Shown piece after piece: positions 33,061-43,853 of a DNA stretch of 64,000 nt. Both the position numbers and the translations under genes were made by a program. This DNA is from Vibrio pacinii DSM 19139. GTDB taxonomy: Bacteria > Pseudomonadota > Gammaproteobacteria > Enterobacterales > Vibrionaceae. A model generated the notes under the pieces. That model saw nothing but the letters and a program-made list of their open reading frames with translations, had not been told where the DNA came from and searched no databases. Where the stretch lies: contig NZ_JONH01000001.1 of the NCBI RefSeq assembly GCF_000711795.1, positions 1-64,000 on the forward strand, read 5' to 3'. The number at the start of each line of letters is the position of its first letter. Position 1 is the first letter of the stretch.

Positions 33061-34604
33061 TAATTTTTCCGAATACCATATTCTCTGAGTTTGTTCGCCA
33101 CTGAGGTGTGCGACACATTAAGACGTTTCGCAAGCTTACGACTTGATGGGAATGACTGATACAAACGCTCTAAGATCTGAGATTCATACTCTTTCATGAT
33201 TTCATCCAGCGAACCATCGAGATTTAATGTTGGCGCGTTGCTGCTGGCTGACTCAAGTTGTGGCAAATGGAATAGATCCGCCGTCAGTTGATCGGACTCT
33301 AACTCGGTCAGTGCGCGCAGTACTACGTTTTCGAGCTGACGCATATTACCTGGCCATTGATAGCTAACCAGCTGATCAATCAACTCATCATCAATATTCG
33401 GTTTCGCCATTCCCAACTGTTTAACGTATTTCGCAACAAATAACTCAAGCAGCGGTGCAATATCATTCGATCGCTCTCTTAACGGTGGAATAAGCAGCGT
33501 TAATACATTGAGTCGATAGAATAGATCCTCGCGGAAAGTTCCTGATTCAGCCAAATCGGCAAGATGATGTCTTGTTGAGGCAATCACTCGCACATCAACA
33601 TGTATTTCATCTTCTTCACCAACCCGGCGGAAAGTGCCATCTTGAAGTAGGCGTAACAATTTGATTTGCAAGTGCGAGCTCATCTCACCAATTTCATCAA
33701 GAAAGACGGTGCCACCGTTAGCTTGTTCAAAGATCCCTTTATGGCCTTGCTGGTGATTGAACGAGCCCGGCGCATGGCCAAACAACTCGGTTTCTGCCAC
33801 ATCATCGGGCATTGAAGCGCAACTCAAGACTAAAAATGGCCGTGCCGCGCGTTGAGAGCGATTATGGCATGCCCTAGCGAGCATCTCTTTGCCAGTACCT
33901 GTCTCACCCTGAATCAATAGCGGCTGATCAAGCATAGATAATTTCTTCGCCTGACTAATCAATGCCTTATGACGATTTGAAACCCCAACAAAGTGCTCAA
34001 AACCCAAGTTATTGTGCACAGAAAGAGAATCATCAAACAGCGGTTTTTCATTGCGCGAGCGAATAATCATCACCGTACTTGCCAACATTGACTCGTTGGT
34101 TTCATCGCTGATATAGACAGGCATGATTTCCATCATGTAGTCGAGGCCGCGGATGACGATTTCTTCTCTCAGGCGGGTGATCTTACCTTCCGCCCACTTG
34201 CTAAAGTTAAAGCTTGGCAGCAGTGAAGAGATTTGATGACCAATCATGTCACTCTCTTCATGGCCAAATAGTGTCAGAGCCGCATGGTTTGCCATATCAA
34301 CATTGCCTTTCAAATCAATAGCAAGTACTGGTTCGGGCAAGTTGTTGAGCAATGAAATCAATTCGTTATTGTGTCTTTCAATGGGCATAAACTGAATTTT
34401 ACGCACATCCTTAACACCCGAAATACGACGAATTTCAGCCATTAACTCGCTAAACATATCAAAATCAATGTCTGGGCAATTGAGATAAATAATACCGCTG
34501 ACATCAATTTCGATACCACGCAAGTCTATGCTTTTAGACGCGAGGATATCGAGTAATTCACGAGTCAGACCAAGTCTGTCTTCACAGGAAACTTCTAGAC
34601 GCAC
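33060..34604 (-). CDS. tyrR: Transcriptional regulator TyrR
   Basis: 514 residues in the TyrR layout: an N-terminal ACT domain (1-75), a PAS domain (about 80-190), an AAA+ sigma-54-type domain with Walker A GETGTGKE (about 233) and Walker B GGTVFLDEIGEM, and a C-terminal helix-turn-helix (SRKLAKRLNVSHTSVANKL). In place of the GAFTGA loop the sequence is GHAPGSFNH, as expected for TyrR, which works with sigma-70. It represses or activates aromatic amino acid genes in response to tyrosine, phenylalanine or tryptophan; tyrP in this window is a likely target. Confidence 0.95.
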   Translation of the reverse strand: MRLEVSCEDRLGLTRELLDILASKSIDLRGIEIDVSGIIYLNCPDIDFDMFSELMAEIRRISGVKDVRKIQFMPIERHNNELISLLNNLPEPVLAIDLKGNVDMANHAALTLFGHEESDMIGHQISSLLPSFNFSKWAEGKITRLREEIVIRGLDYMMEIMPVYISDETNESMLASTVMIIRSRNEKPLFDDSLSVHNNLGFEHFVGVSNRHKALISQAKKLSMLDQPLLIQGETGTGKEMLARACHNRSQRAARPFLVLSCASMPDDVAETELFGHAPGSFNHQQGHKGIFEQANGGTVFLDEIGEMSSHLQIKLLRLLQDGTFRRVGEEDEIHVDVRVIASTRHHLADLAESGTFREDLFYRLNVLTLLIPPLRERSNDIAPLLELFVAKYVKQLGMAKPNIDDELIDQLVSYQWPGNMRQLENVVLRALTELESDQLTADLFHLPQLESASSNAPTLNLDGSLDEIMKEYESQILERLYQSFPSSRKLAKRLNVSHTSVANKLREYGIRKN

Positions 34605-34703
34605 GGATGAGTTCCTAACTAGGTGTCACGAAAAGTTGACAGTAGTTTCCCTTAAGCCTAGATCCCCGTCAAGTAAACTGATAACGCTCGCGTCACATTC
34701 ATA

Positions 34704-35750
34704 CTATTTGAAGGTAATTGCGCCGATTTTTTCAACGATCTGCTTGCGAATTGCACCCAATTTAACCCGTCGCTGCGCGTTCCACGGCGTCGGTCTTAAT
34801 AGCGTCATTGCTTTCAGCCCCAAACGGGCAGTCAGAATCCCCACGCCAAGACCTTGCCCGGCCCTTGCCGACACTTTGCCGGCTAAGTCCATCGACATCA
34901 GATCTATGCTGGCATCAACCGCCAATTCACTCGCTCCCGCCGCGGCCATATTGATCAAGGTCGCTTTAAATAGTTTCAAACGTGACCAGTAACCAAGCTC
35001 AACACCATAGACTTGCGCTAGACTGTCGATCATTTTAAAGTTGCGCCACGCCACCAGCAGCATATCAGCTAACGCTAGAGGGCTTATGGCCACCAACGCA
35101 GCAGACTCGGTTGCGTGTTGAGAGACAATGCGCGTTGCCACTTTGTCTTGCTCGGCAACCACCATAGCGTCGTACATATCGAGGATTTCTGCATCATTGT
35201 GCGACGCATTGATACTGTTTAGCCAACGGTCATAACTCGGTGACTCGGGCTTAATCCCCGCCTCTTGAGCTAAGGTCTGGCAAAAAGCCTTGGCTTGTCC
35301 GACATTGTGTGTGTTGATCATCACCTCACTCTGCTCTTGAACGCTAAAGTGATGCTTAAGCTTACGCAGTTTTAGAAGCTCTTTACCAATCGCACCAATC
35401 CCTAAACTCGCGAGCACAGTTACAAAGCCAACCCAGCCTAGCGCCAACCAATCCGCACTCTGTATTGCAGTCAGCACATTGTCTATCGCTTGCCAAGCCA
35501 CTAGACCTGCAAAAGACGTTAATAAACCGGTAGTCAGCCACTTCGAACCACTTTTAGGTCTGATTACTTGTTCTAGTTTTTGCTCTGCCTCTGTCGGTGT
35601 TTCTGGTTCGATATTGACCGGAACAAACGTCTCGCTTTGAGCAAACTGCATCTTCGCTGTCAGCTCGGGATCAAGCTTAACATTGGTTTTATCCAAAGAC
35701 TCATTGAAGACCTGTTTAGGTTTAAGCGGTGCTTTATCACTTGAGGTCAT
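34704..35750 (-). CDS. ycjF: UPF0283 membrane protein YcjF
   Basis: 348 residues with two membrane helices (about 75-93 and 100-118) after a soluble N-terminus, a long cytoplasmic helical region, and C-terminal glycine-rich helices. It matches YcjF (TIGR01620), which accompanies YcjX. Its ATG overlaps the ycjX stop by four bases (ATGA). In E. coli the pair belongs to the phage-shock regulon; no psp genes are visible here. The molecular role is unknown. Confidence 0.93.
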   Translation of the reverse strand: MTSSDKAPLKPKQVFNESLDKTNVKLDPELTAKMQFAQSETFVPVNIEPETPTEAEQKLEQVIRPKSGSKWLTTGLLTSFAGLVAWQAIDNVLTAIQSADWLALGWVGFVTVLASLGIGAIGKELLKLRKLKHHFSVQEQSEVMINTHNVGQAKAFCQTLAQEAGIKPESPSYDRWLNSINASHNDAEILDMYDAMVVAEQDKVATRIVSQHATESAALVAISPLALADMLLVAWRNFKMIDSLAQVYGVELGYWSRLKLFKATLINMAAAGASELAVDASIDLMSMDLAGKVSARAGQGLGVGILTARLGLKAMTLLRPTPWNAQRRVKLGAIRKQIVEKIGAITFK

Positions 35751-37123
35751 TTCAGTTTATCTCCTATTAAAAACTCTAACGCCTTATCGATACGGATATG
35801 CGGTAACGGTTCATCGATAGAATTTGCCATCGGCCTAAAACCAATAAACTCAAAGCCTTGTTGCTGCCAATAAGCTTTTTCTGGCAGTTTTTTCGGCACG
35901 TCTCCGGGGAAGACCGTCAACGGCTGCCCGTCAATAGTCACGCCACGCAATGCAGGATGTGATTGATCGCCTTGGGCAATAAAACCAGCTTCAGTGGCTT
36001 GAATCGACGCTAATGTCATGCAGCTCATCTCAATGTTTTCATAAGATGCCGTTTGCCACGCCGGATGCACCATTTGTTGTAACAGTGACACCAAGTTATT
36101 GTGCTGCTCTGGAGTCACGTGGTCAGCCTTGGTTGCTGCAAACAAAATCTTGTCGATACGCGGTGCAAACAAACGTTTAAGCACATTACTGCGACCATAA
36201 CGAAAACTGTGCATGATCTGTTCTAACGCTTGACGCATATCGTTAAACGACTCGTGACCTGCATTGAGTGGTTGCAAGCAATCCACCAGTACGATTTGAC
36301 GGTCAAACGTTGAAAAGTGATGTTTGTAAAACGCCTTAACCACTTTTTGTTGATACTCTCGATAGCGCGCTTTTAGCATCGCTAAGTTCGAGCCCTTGAC
36401 CACTTTGTGCTCTGGATCAAAACGGCATGGGAAGAACTGCAGCACTGGCGCACCTTCAAGCTCTCCGGGTAACACAAAACGCCCCGGTTGCACCCAATGC
36501 AAGCCATGATCCTTACACGCAAACAAAAAGTCGCTGTAGCTAGATGATATCTGGGCAATCTGTTTTTCATCTAACGGCGCGTCAGGGTCAAAGCGCTCAA
36601 TCTGCGTAAGCCACTGTTGGGCCAAATCCGCACGTAAACCTTTTAGCGCGGTAAACTGACTCTGGGACCAATGATTAAAATCCATGTCTAACAAAGGCAA
36701 GTCGAGCAACCATTCACCTGGATAATCGATGATGTCGATATTGAGTGTTGCGGTACTACCGAAGAGTTTTTTAGTCCGTTTTGTTGGACGATACTTTACC
36801 GCCAGACGAATTTCACTCACATCTCGCGTCGGCTCAGGCCATGTTGGTGGCGTTGCATGGACTTGGTCCATGGCTTGGTCATAAGCAAAACGCGGCACCA
36901 GCATGTTGCTTTGTGGCTCTCGTTTTGCACCAATCACTCGCTTATCCCGAGCCGCGGCAAACAATGGCAGATTGTCGTGCGTCGAAGTATGAAGTAACTG
37001 ATTCACCAGTGAACTAATAAAAGCGGTTTTACCTGCGCGCGATAACCCCGTCACCGCGATACGAACATGGGAGTCCATAGTACGGCTAAGTAAATCATTC
37101 ATTTCTTGCGTTAATTGCTTCAT
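35747..37123 (-). CDS. ycjX: YcjX-family GTPase-like protein (DUF463)
   Basis: 458 residues with a P-loop [10 protein letters not shown] (about 26-35), a switch-region DYPGEW and a KADHV motif (NKxD equivalent), fitting the DUF463 family of P-loop NTPases. It is the first gene of ycjX-ycjF, with tyrR following, the same order as in E. coli. In E. coli it is induced by envelope stress; direct activity is poorly defined. No signal peptide is present. Confidence 0.94.
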   Translation of the reverse strand: MKQLTQEMNDLLSRTMDSHVRIAVTGLSRAGKTAFISSLVNQLLHTSTHDNLPLFAAARDKRVIGAKREPQSNMLVPRFAYDQAMDQVHATPPTWPEPTRDVSEIRLAVKYRPTKRTKKLFGSTATLNIDIIDYPGEWLLDLPLLDMDFNHWSQSQFTALKGLRADLAQQWLTQIERFDPDAPLDEKQIAQISSSYSDFLFACKDHGLHWVQPGRFVLPGELEGAPVLQFFPCRFDPEHKVVKGSNLAMLKARYREYQQKVVKAFYKHHFSTFDRQIVLVDCLQPLNAGHESFNDMRQALEQIMHSFRYGRSNVLKRLFAPRIDKILFAATKADHVTPEQHNNLVSLLQQMVHPAWQTASYENIEMSCMTLASIQATEAGFIAQGDQSHPALRGVTIDGQPLTVFPGDVPKKLPEKAYWQQQGFEFIGFRPMANSIDEPLPHIRIDKALEFLIGDKLK

Positions 37124-37242
37124 TCACACTCTCTTTTGCGATTGATAGCCCTAGCTTATTGTGACTAACCTTAATCCTAGATGAACAAAAAAGCCCCTGA
37201 AGAGATCCAGAGGCTTAAAATATATGTGCTATCAACGAAAAT

Positions 37243-37428
37243 TTAATCGTCTTCGATCAATTTATAGATAATAAACAGGGCAATTTCTACTATTAGCAAC
37301 AACACACAGGTGATCGTCACGTACTTCTCATCGAAGATACTAATACCATGTAAAATAAGGTCATAACAGACAAATGCACCCACCACCACCGCAATGAAGA
37401 TTTGCAAGATTTGAATAAAACGTGGCAT
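37243..37428 (-). CDS. Small two-span membrane protein
   Basis: 61 residues with two hydrophobic helices (about 6-28 and 38-57) joined by a short polar loop, and an acidic C-terminus (LIEDD). ATG 37428 is preceded by AGGAGCTTAC, a good site. I recognise no named family; similar short proteins occur in Vibrio near ycjX. A weak hairpin follows the stop at about 37187-37218. Confidence 0.72.
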   Translation of the reverse strand: MPRFIQILQIFIAVVVGAFVCYDLILHGISIFDEKYVTITCVLLLIVEIALFIIYKLIEDD

Positions 37429-37469
37429 GTAAGCTCCTGACGATTTTAAAATATTAGAGTATACAGACT

Positions 37470-37495
37470 AAAGGTGGTGCCTTGGCGCCACCTTT
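37470..37495 (-). terminator. Hairpin after the fumarase gene
   Basis: AAAGGTGG...CCACCTTT with an inner GCC/GGC pairing. It lies about 55 bp past the fumarase stop and upstream of the small membrane-protein gene. The T run is short. Confidence 0.6.
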
Positions 37496-37548
37496 GTCAA
37501 ATATTTGCTAATTAAATCAGTAATTTCTTTCAAAATTAACCGTTATTA

Positions 37549-39072
37549 TTACGATTTAACATCCATTTCTTGGATTTTTACTTTCCAAGTATCTGGACCT
37601 ATTTGGTGAGCATTAGCACCGTTTGCGTCAACTGCCACTGTCACTGGCATATCTTCAACTTCGAACTCGTAAATCGCTTCCATACCCAAATCTTCGAATG
37701 CGACCACGCGCGCTTTCTTAATCGCTTTAGCGACTAAGTAGGCAGCACCACCGACGGCCATTAGGTAAACCGCTTTATGCTTTTTGATTGATTCAACTGT
37801 CGCAGGTCCGCGCTCAGCTTTACCAATCATACCCATAATGCCCGCATCTTCGAGCATCATGTCGGTGAACTTGTCCATGCGGGTTGACGTTGTAGGGCCA
37901 GCAGGGCCAACCACTTCATCACCCACGGCATCAACTGGGCCGACGTAATAGATAAACTTACCTTTTAAATCAACGCCATTTGGTAGCTTTTCACCCTTTT
38001 CAAGCAAGCCTTGAATACGCTTATGCGCCGCATCACGACCTGTCAGAATTTTACCCGATAGGAGTACCGTTTCACCGGTTTTCCACTCTTGAACTTGCTC
38101 TTTAGTGACCGTATCTAAGTTCACGCGACGTGTGTTCTCACCTGCTTCCCAAGTAATATCTGGCCAATCTTCAAGTTTTGGTGGCGTCAATTCTGCAGGG
38201 CCGCTGCCATCAAGTGTGAAGTGAACATGGCGCGTCGCCGCACAGTTCGGGATCAAACAGACAGGCTTAGAGGCCGCATGGGTTGGCGCCGTTTTAATTT
38301 TGACATCAACAACGGTCGTCAAACCGCCAAGACCTTGCGCGCCGATACCGAGTTTATTGACACGATCAAAGATATCGAGACGTAACTCTTCTTCTGCATT
38401 TTCTGGACCGCGATCGATAAGCTCTTGAATATCGATATGCTCCATCAGAGACTCTTTCGCAAGCACGGCTGCTTTTTCAGCCGTGCCACCAATACCGATA
38501 CCGAGCATGCCCGGTGGACACCAGCCCGCGCCCATTGTTGGCAAGGTTTTTTCTACCCACTCAGCTATATCATCGGAAGGATTGAGCATCACCATTTTGG
38601 TTTTGTTTTCACTGCCGCCACCTTTGGCTGCAATCTGAATATCAACCTTGTCGCCTGGCACCATACTGATATGAACGACCGCCGGAGTATTGTCTTTGGT
38701 ATTGATGCGTTTTCCTGCTGGGTCTTTCAATATAGAAGCACGTAACGGATTATCCGGGTTGGTATAAGCTTGACGCACACCTTCATCAATCATCTGCTGC
38801 ACGGTCATATCGGTCGCGTCCCACTGCACGTTCATACCGATGTAGACAAAACAGGTCACAATACCCGTATCTTGACAGATCGGGCGGTGCCCTTCGGCAG
38901 ACATACGTGAGTTAATCAGAATTTGCGCCATGGCGTCTTTTGCCGCTTGGCTTTGTTCACGGTGGTAGGCTTTTTCTAGGGCTTGGACAAAGTCTAATGG
39001 ATGGTAATAAGAGATGTACTGAAGTGCATCAGCAACACTACTGATCACATCCTGTTGGCGAATTACGGTCAT
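37549..39072 (-). CDS. Class I fumarate hydratase (iron-sulfur, FumA/FumB type)
   Basis: 507 residues from ATG 39072, with GAGG upstream; the frame extends to 39165 without a site. Class I fumarase features include PICQDTG and IPNCAATRH (cluster-ligand cysteines), GGSENKTKM, and a C-terminal domain with GPAGPTTSTRMDKF. It interconverts fumarate and malate in the TCA cycle with a [4Fe-4S] cluster. It diverges from pabB, with about 170 bp between. A malic enzyme gene also lies in the window, but not in the same operon. Confidence 0.94.
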   Translation of the reverse strand: MTVIRQQDVISSVADALQYISYYHPLDFVQALEKAYHREQSQAAKDAMAQILINSRMSAEGHRPICQDTGIVTCFVYIGMNVQWDATDMTVQQMIDEGVRQAYTNPDNPLRASILKDPAGKRINTKDNTPAVVHISMVPGDKVDIQIAAKGGGSENKTKMVMLNPSDDIAEWVEKTLPTMGAGWCPPGMLGIGIGGTAEKAAVLAKESLMEHIDIQELIDRGPENAEEELRLDIFDRVNKLGIGAQGLGGLTTVVDVKIKTAPTHAASKPVCLIPNCAATRHVHFTLDGSGPAELTPPKLEDWPDITWEAGENTRRVNLDTVTKEQVQEWKTGETVLLSGKILTGRDAAHKRIQGLLEKGEKLPNGVDLKGKFIYYVGPVDAVGDEVVGPAGPTTSTRMDKFTDMMLEDAGIMGMIGKAERGPATVESIKKHKAVYLMAVGGAAYLVAKAIKKARVVAFEDLGMEAIYEFEVEDMPVTVAVDANGANAHQIGPDTWKVKIQEMDVKS

Positions 39073-39240
39073 TGCATGCCTCGTTATCGTTATGCTTCCT
39101 TTTGTCATCGCACACAAACGATTGCTAAACGAACTTGTATTAGCAACACGCTGGTGTAGCGACATTTATGGTCATTATGATACTCTTGCTTTCCTCAACA
39201 CGCCACGGTAGCAACGATCTCTTTGTCACAAATTAAACAA

Positions 39241-40629
39241 ATGAATAACAACAAGCCAAATCGCTTAGAAATCAAGCCGATTACCTATAAAAACACCTTA
39301 GCAATCGAGCTTTTTAATCTTGTCGAGTCACAGCCGTGGGCGATGTTACTCCGCTCTCCCTCGCCTTCTCATATCGATAGCCGTTTTGACATTCTTGTCG
39401 TCAATCCGGTGGCGACCCTAACCACCACTGGCGACAAAACATGCCTTGTCAAAAAGGGTCATATCAGCGAGTCACAGCAAGATCCCTTTGAGCTACTTAA
39501 GCAGATTCAATCCGAGCTCCTACCTGAAATCGACTATCAGGGAGAGCTACCCTTTATTGGTGGCGCGCTCGGTTATTTTGCTTACGACTTGGGTCGCCGT
39601 GTTGAGCGTTTACCGGTAATTGCCGAGCAAGATCTCACGACTCCGGATATGGCTGTCGGCATTTATGATTGGGCGGTTGTGGTTGATCACCAGACAAAGC
39701 AAGCATTCGTGGTTGGCGTTGATGTTGATATCGAGGCGCGTTGGCAGTGGTTACAACTTCAAACGTCAGAGAGCAATAAAGCTTTCTCGCTTACCAGTGA
39801 CTGGCAATCGAATATGACCAAAGCAAGCTACAGTGACAAGTTTCATCAAGTGCAAGAGTACCTGCGCTGTGGGGATTGCTATCAGATCAATCTTGCCCAA
39901 CGATTTAACGCCGAATACCAAGGCAGCGAATGGCAAGCCTACCTAGAACTTGAGCAGGTCAATCAGGGCCCATTTTCAGCGTTTGTTCGTACGGATAAGA
40001 GCGCGATCATCAGCGTCTCACCTGAGCGTTTCTTGCAAGTTAAACAGGGCAAGATCGAAACCAAGCCAATCAAAGGAACTCGACCAAGACACGTCGATGA
40101 AACGCTTGACCAGCAAGCGGCCGACGAACTCGCTCATGCTGAAAAGGATCAAGCTGAAAACTTGATGATCGTTGATTTACTGCGTAACGATGTCGGTCGG
40201 GTGGCTAAGCCAGGCAGTGTGCATGTACCGAAACTGTTTGAAATCGAAAGCTTTCCAGCTGTTCACCACCTCGTCAGCACGATTCGAGCTCAACTGGATG
40301 ACGGTTTCGCTGCCGCCGATCTACTTAGAGCATCGTTTCCGGGAGGCTCAATTACTGGCGCTCCGAAAATCAGAGCAATGGAAATCATTGAGGAGTTAGA
40401 GCCACATCGTCGCAGTGCATACTGCGGTAGCATTGGTTACATCAGTCGACATGGCGCCATGGACACTAGCATTACCATTCGTACTTTGGTCGCCGAAAAC
40501 AATCAGCTTTATGTATGGGCTGGAGGCGGCCTCGTAGCCGATAGTCAATGCGATAGCGAATACCAAGAGACACTTGATAAGCTCAGTCGCATTTTACCCG
40601 TGTTAAGTCGCCAAAGGCGCGAACACTAA
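39241..40629 (+). CDS. pabB: Aminodeoxychorismate synthase component I
   Basis: 462 residues from ATG 39241 (an in-frame TTG at 39223 is possible). It shows the chorismate-binding fold: CYQINLAQRF, SPERFL, PIKGTRPR with the active-site Lys, EKDQAENLMIVDLLRNDVGRV, and FPGGSITGAPKIRAMEII near the C-terminus. It forms 4-amino-4-deoxychorismate from chorismate and ammonia supplied by PabA, for folate synthesis. Length and N-terminal region fit PabB rather than TrpE. It runs convergently to the hybrid kinase gene, overlapping at 40626-40629. Confidence 0.93.
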   Translation: MNNNKPNRLEIKPITYKNTLAIELFNLVESQPWAMLLRSPSPSHIDSRFDILVVNPVATLTTTGDKTCLVKKGHISESQQDPFELLKQIQSELLPEIDYQGELPFIGGALGYFAYDLGRRVERLPVIAEQDLTTPDMAVGIYDWAVVVDHQTKQAFVVGVDVDIEARWQWLQLQTSESNKAFSLTSDWQSNMTKASYSDKFHQVQEYLRCGDCYQINLAQRFNAEYQGSEWQAYLELEQVNQGPFSAFVRTDKSAIISVSPERFLQVKQGKIETKPIKGTRPRHVDETLDQQAADELAHAEKDQAENLMIVDLLRNDVGRVAKPGSVHVPKLFEIESFPAVHHLVSTIRAQLDDGFAAADLLRASFPGGSITGAPKIRAMEIIEELEPHRRSAYCGSIGYISRHGAMDTSITIRTLVAENNQLYVWAGGGLVADSQCDSEYQETLDKLSRILPVLSRQRREH

Positions 40630-42323
40630 ACCCATTTATCTAGCGTCTGTGTTAAATCCTTAGCGGTATACGGTTTGGTTAAAATATCATTCATGCCGCT
40701 TTGGATGCATTTTTCACGTTCACCTAAGGTTGTACTTGCCGTCAGGGCAATAATGGGCAATTGATAGCCTTGCTCACGTAAGTATTGTGTTGCTTCAAAA
40801 CCGTCCATTTCGGGCATGCGGCAATCCATAAAAATCAAATCATACTGACCGCTACACACCGCTTTAATGGCCTCAATACCATTGTTAGCGATATCTGGCG
40901 TAATCGACAACTTTTTGAGCATCTGGTTAATAATAACTTGATTCATACGAATATCATCCACAACCAAAATTGCCAACGCATCAAGTGGTTTCTTACGATT
41001 CTCTGGCACCAGTTGTAAGTCGCGCGCTTGCTCTACCGTGCCTGCTTTTAAAGGCAATATCACCTCAAAGCAGCTTCCTTTGCCTAGCTGACTACTGAGA
41101 GTGATTGACCCTGACATCAGCTCAACTAAGTTTTTACATATCGCCAAACCAAGGCCAGTGCCTTCAAAGTGACGCTTTGCTGTTCGGTCGACCTGAACAA
41201 ATGGGTTAAACAGATCTTTTTGCGCATCTGGGCTTATCCCTACCCCAGTGTCTTCGACTAAAATGCGCAATTGGTCTTGATGCCAGTCGACAACCACACT
41301 CACTTTACCCTCAAGGGTAAACTTTACTGCGTTACCAATCAGGTTAACGAGAATTTGTCCAATACGCTCAAAATCGCCAATCAGCGCAGCGGGTAACGAG
41401 TTTTCTTGACGAATTTCAAACTCAATGCCTTTTTCACGCGCAGGGTTGTCAAAGATGCCAATAAGTGTTTCACACAAGTCTGTCCATGAAAACTGAGATG
41501 GAATAAGCTCCATCATGCCAGCGTTCATTTTGCTGAAATCAAGCAGGTCATTAATAATATGGCGCAATAAGTCACCGGAATGGGAAAGATTAGACAGCAG
41601 TGCTTGTTGCTCTTCCGTCAATGGTGTGTCGGCTAATAATTCGGCACTGCCTAGCAAACCATTGAGGGGCGTTCGCAGTTCATGATTGATCATTGCCACA
41701 AACTCTTGAGTCGAGCGTTCAGACTCTTCTGCTCTTGCCCGAGCTTGCTGATTGCTAATTACGATTAACTGGCGACTGATTGCGCTGCAGACCAACTCAG
41801 ACACCAGTAACATCTGGCTGACGATGAAATCTTTTTCGATATCACTTTCATTGACGAAGATAGTTAATTCACCCACTACTTGCTGATCAACTTCTATCGG
41901 TAAGCGCAACCGTAAACCATCCCAAACCGGGTATGGCTTAGTCATATGTAACGCTGATTCACTGCATTGACCAAATTCACTTTCGACTACCGTTGCAATC
42001 AGCTCAGTTTGAAGAATTAAACTGGCGGTTTTTATTACGCTGAGTGCTTCAAGGCATTCCAGCAAACTGATGATCAACCCATCATCAAAATTACGCCTCA
42101 GAAAAGCGCGACCAAAATGAATCAGCGCGTCGTTAATATGCTGTTCAAATTCAAGTTTGTTCAGGTCAGTGCGTGTTTGCAATTTGAGTTGATTTAGAAC
42201 CAGCTCTAAATGTTGGTTGGATTGATACAGCTCTAAACTCTTATTTTCTAAAAGCAGTTCTGCTTGTTTTCGTGAAGCAATTTCACGGATTAATTTTCTC
42301 TCTAGCGGCGATTGATTTTCCAT
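40626..42323 (-). CDS. Soluble hybrid sensor histidine kinase partnered with H-NOX
   Basis: 565 residues: an N-terminal coiled coil (about 10-60), a GAF-like region (about 60-190), a HisKA domain with phospho-His in MINHELRTPLNG (about 214), an ATPase domain (GDFERIGQILVNLIGNAVKF, DTGVGIS, GTGLGLAI), then a receiver domain with phosphoacceptor Asp in IFMDCRMPEMDG. No membrane segment is present. It starts 5 bp after the H-NOX gene, the arrangement of H-NOX-associated kinases such as HqsK of V. harveyi, which feeds nitric-oxide information into LuxU. A partner phosphotransfer protein is not in this window. Confidence 0.9.
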   Translation of the reverse strand: MENQSPLERKLIREIASRKQAELLLENKSLELYQSNQHLELVLNQLKLQTRTDLNKLEFEQHINDALIHFGRAFLRRNFDDGLIISLLECLEALSVIKTASLILQTELIATVVESEFGQCSESALHMTKPYPVWDGLRLRLPIEVDQQVVGELTIFVNESDIEKDFIVSQMLLVSELVCSAISRQLIVISNQQARARAEESERSTQEFVAMINHELRTPLNGLLGSAELLADTPLTEEQQALLSNLSHSGDLLRHIINDLLDFSKMNAGMMELIPSQFSWTDLCETLIGIFDNPAREKGIEFEIRQENSLPAALIGDFERIGQILVNLIGNAVKFTLEGKVSVVVDWHQDQLRILVEDTGVGISPDAQKDLFNPFVQVDRTAKRHFEGTGLGLAICKNLVELMSGSITLSSQLGKGSCFEVILPLKAGTVEQARDLQLVPENRKKPLDALAILVVDDIRMNQVIINQMLKKLSITPDIANNGIEAIKAVCSGQYDLIFMDCRMPEMDGFEATQYLREQGYQLPIIALTASTTLGEREKCIQSGMNDILTKPYTAKDLTQTLDKWV

Positions 42324-42328
42324 ATCGA

Positions 42329-42871
42329 TTACTCAACTAAAGTGACCATAAACCGAACTTGGTGACCATCTTCGCTTTGGTTCTCCATTTCAACCGCCAC
42401 TTTTTGTTGATAGTACTCAGCGCAACCTTCGATCAATCCAAGGCAAACATGTGACATGCAACGAGCACTTATGTAATCAAACACTAACTTCGTTTGCGAG
42501 TCGGATAAGAACTCAAACCTTGGTGGTTTGGCATCTGGATAGAGTTTTTTTACCTCGACATGAATATAGTCTTCAACCAACTTTATGAATTGAAAGGTAG
42601 ATTTGCAATTCTGTAGACTACTATTACTAGGTAAGGTGCGATATAAATTGTGAAAGACGGACTGACCGAATATACGTTGCAGTTGTTGAGGGGAAATGCC
42701 GGTACGCTGACTCAATTGGACGATGAGCTTAACTAGGTTTCTGTGATCATAGCTACCTACTGTGGTGTAGACACCGTTGTCTTCAGCTTGAGATAGAACA
42801 GCGTCTAGCTCTTCAAGACCGAACTGCTGTTCAACTAAATCCATAAATTCGGTGAATATAATTCCTTTCAT
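42329..42871 (-). CDS. Haem NO-binding H-NOX sensor
   Basis: 180 residues from ATG 42871 (AAGGAT upstream). It starts MKGIIFTEFMD, standard for H-NOX, and carries the proximal haem ligand His104 (in DYIHVEVKKLYPDA), the PPRF segment, and the YxSxR haem-propionate motif as YISAR (Tyr133, Ser135, Arg137). Such facultative-anaerobe H-NOX proteins bind NO and inhibit the adjacent kinase. The gene is the first of a two-gene unit with the hybrid kinase and diverges from the Nudix gene. Confidence 0.93.
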   Translation of the reverse strand: MKGIIFTEFMDLVEQQFGLEELDAVLSQAEDNGVYTTVGSYDHRNLVKLIVQLSQRTGISPQQLQRIFGQSVFHNLYRTLPSNSSLQNCKSTFQFIKLVEDYIHVEVKKLYPDAKPPRFEFLSDSQTKLVFDYISARCMSHVCLGLIEGCAEYYQQKVAVEMENQSEDGHQVRFMVTLVE

Positions 42872-42955
42872 CCGTTTCGCTATCCTTACGCGATTTTTGC
42901 TTACCAAAAGCATGAGTCATTTTATTCACATTTTCAAATTGCACTAGGAGCTAAC

Positions 42956-43576
42956 GTGTTGTCTGAGTTAAATAAAAGCAGCCTAATTCAGCGCTTCCAA
43001 TTGCACAAGACCGTTGACTATCATCAAGAGGCGATCCGACGTGTTGCGCATTTACAACCGAGTAAGCTAAGAAAAGCCTCGGTACTAATTGGTTTTGTTG
43101 AAAGAGACAACGGCTTACACGTACTCTTTACTCGCCGAGCGATCCACCTTAAACACCATCCAGGTCAAGTGAGCTTTCCCGGAGGCAAATATGAGCTTAG
43201 TGATGGTGATTTGGCCACCACCGCACTGAGGGAGACCTATGAAGAAGTGGGAATTAGCCAAGATAAAATACAAATTCTTGGTCAGTTACCTGAGCTAGTG
43301 ACAGTGAGTAAGTTCACGGTCACTCCTTTCGTCGCTTTTATCGCTTCTGACTATCAAACCAAGATCGATCACAACGAAGTCGACCAAGTGTTTGAAGTCC
43401 CGGCTAACGTCGTTTTAGATACTCAGAAATTGCACAGTGAGCAGTTCTTAATCAACAACTATTGCCATCGCGTATTTGGTTTATCCTATCAAAACCACTT
43501 TATTTGGGGAATGACAGCACAAATTATCGATGCGATGCAAAAACAGATTATGCATAGTAGCGAAAAAACCGACTAG
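42956..43576 (+). CDS. nudL: Nudix CoA pyrophosphatase (NudL/YeaB-like)
   Basis: 206 residues from GTG 42956, with AGGAG six bases upstream. The Nudix box is complete: G-G-x5-..., read as GGKYELSDGDLATTALRETY then EEVGI, preceded by the CoA-diphosphatase motif LFTRRAIHLKHHPGQVSFPG. It hydrolyses CoA or acyl-CoA to 3',5'-ADP and phosphopantetheine. It diverges from H-NOX with about 85 bp between. No terminator is obvious downstream. Confidence 0.88.
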   Translation: MLSELNKSSLIQRFQLHKTVDYHQEAIRRVAHLQPSKLRKASVLIGFVERDNGLHVLFTRRAIHLKHHPGQVSFPGGKYELSDGDLATTALRETYEEVGISQDKIQILGQLPELVTVSKFTVTPFVAFIASDYQTKIDHNEVDQVFEVPANVVLDTQKLHSEQFLINNYCHRVFGLSYQNHFIWGMTAQIIDAMQKQIMHSSEKTD

Positions 43577-43853
43577 CTCTTGATAATCCGTCACATTAGG
43601 TAAATTGTTTTTTAATATAGCAATCGTTTTCTATCGACATCGATTAAACAAATTCATAACATCATTAGTTTTTCTAATGCCACGTATTAGCATAAATCAC
43701 TAGTAGCACATCATTTTCGTGAGCAAAAACCTATTTTTGACATATCCTATTATAACTCTTATCAATTCATGACTTAGATCTACTTTTCATGTAAAGAAAT
43801 TCTGCAGAATTGCACCCGACTTATTTCCTGTTCCCAAAAATGAGTATCACAAA

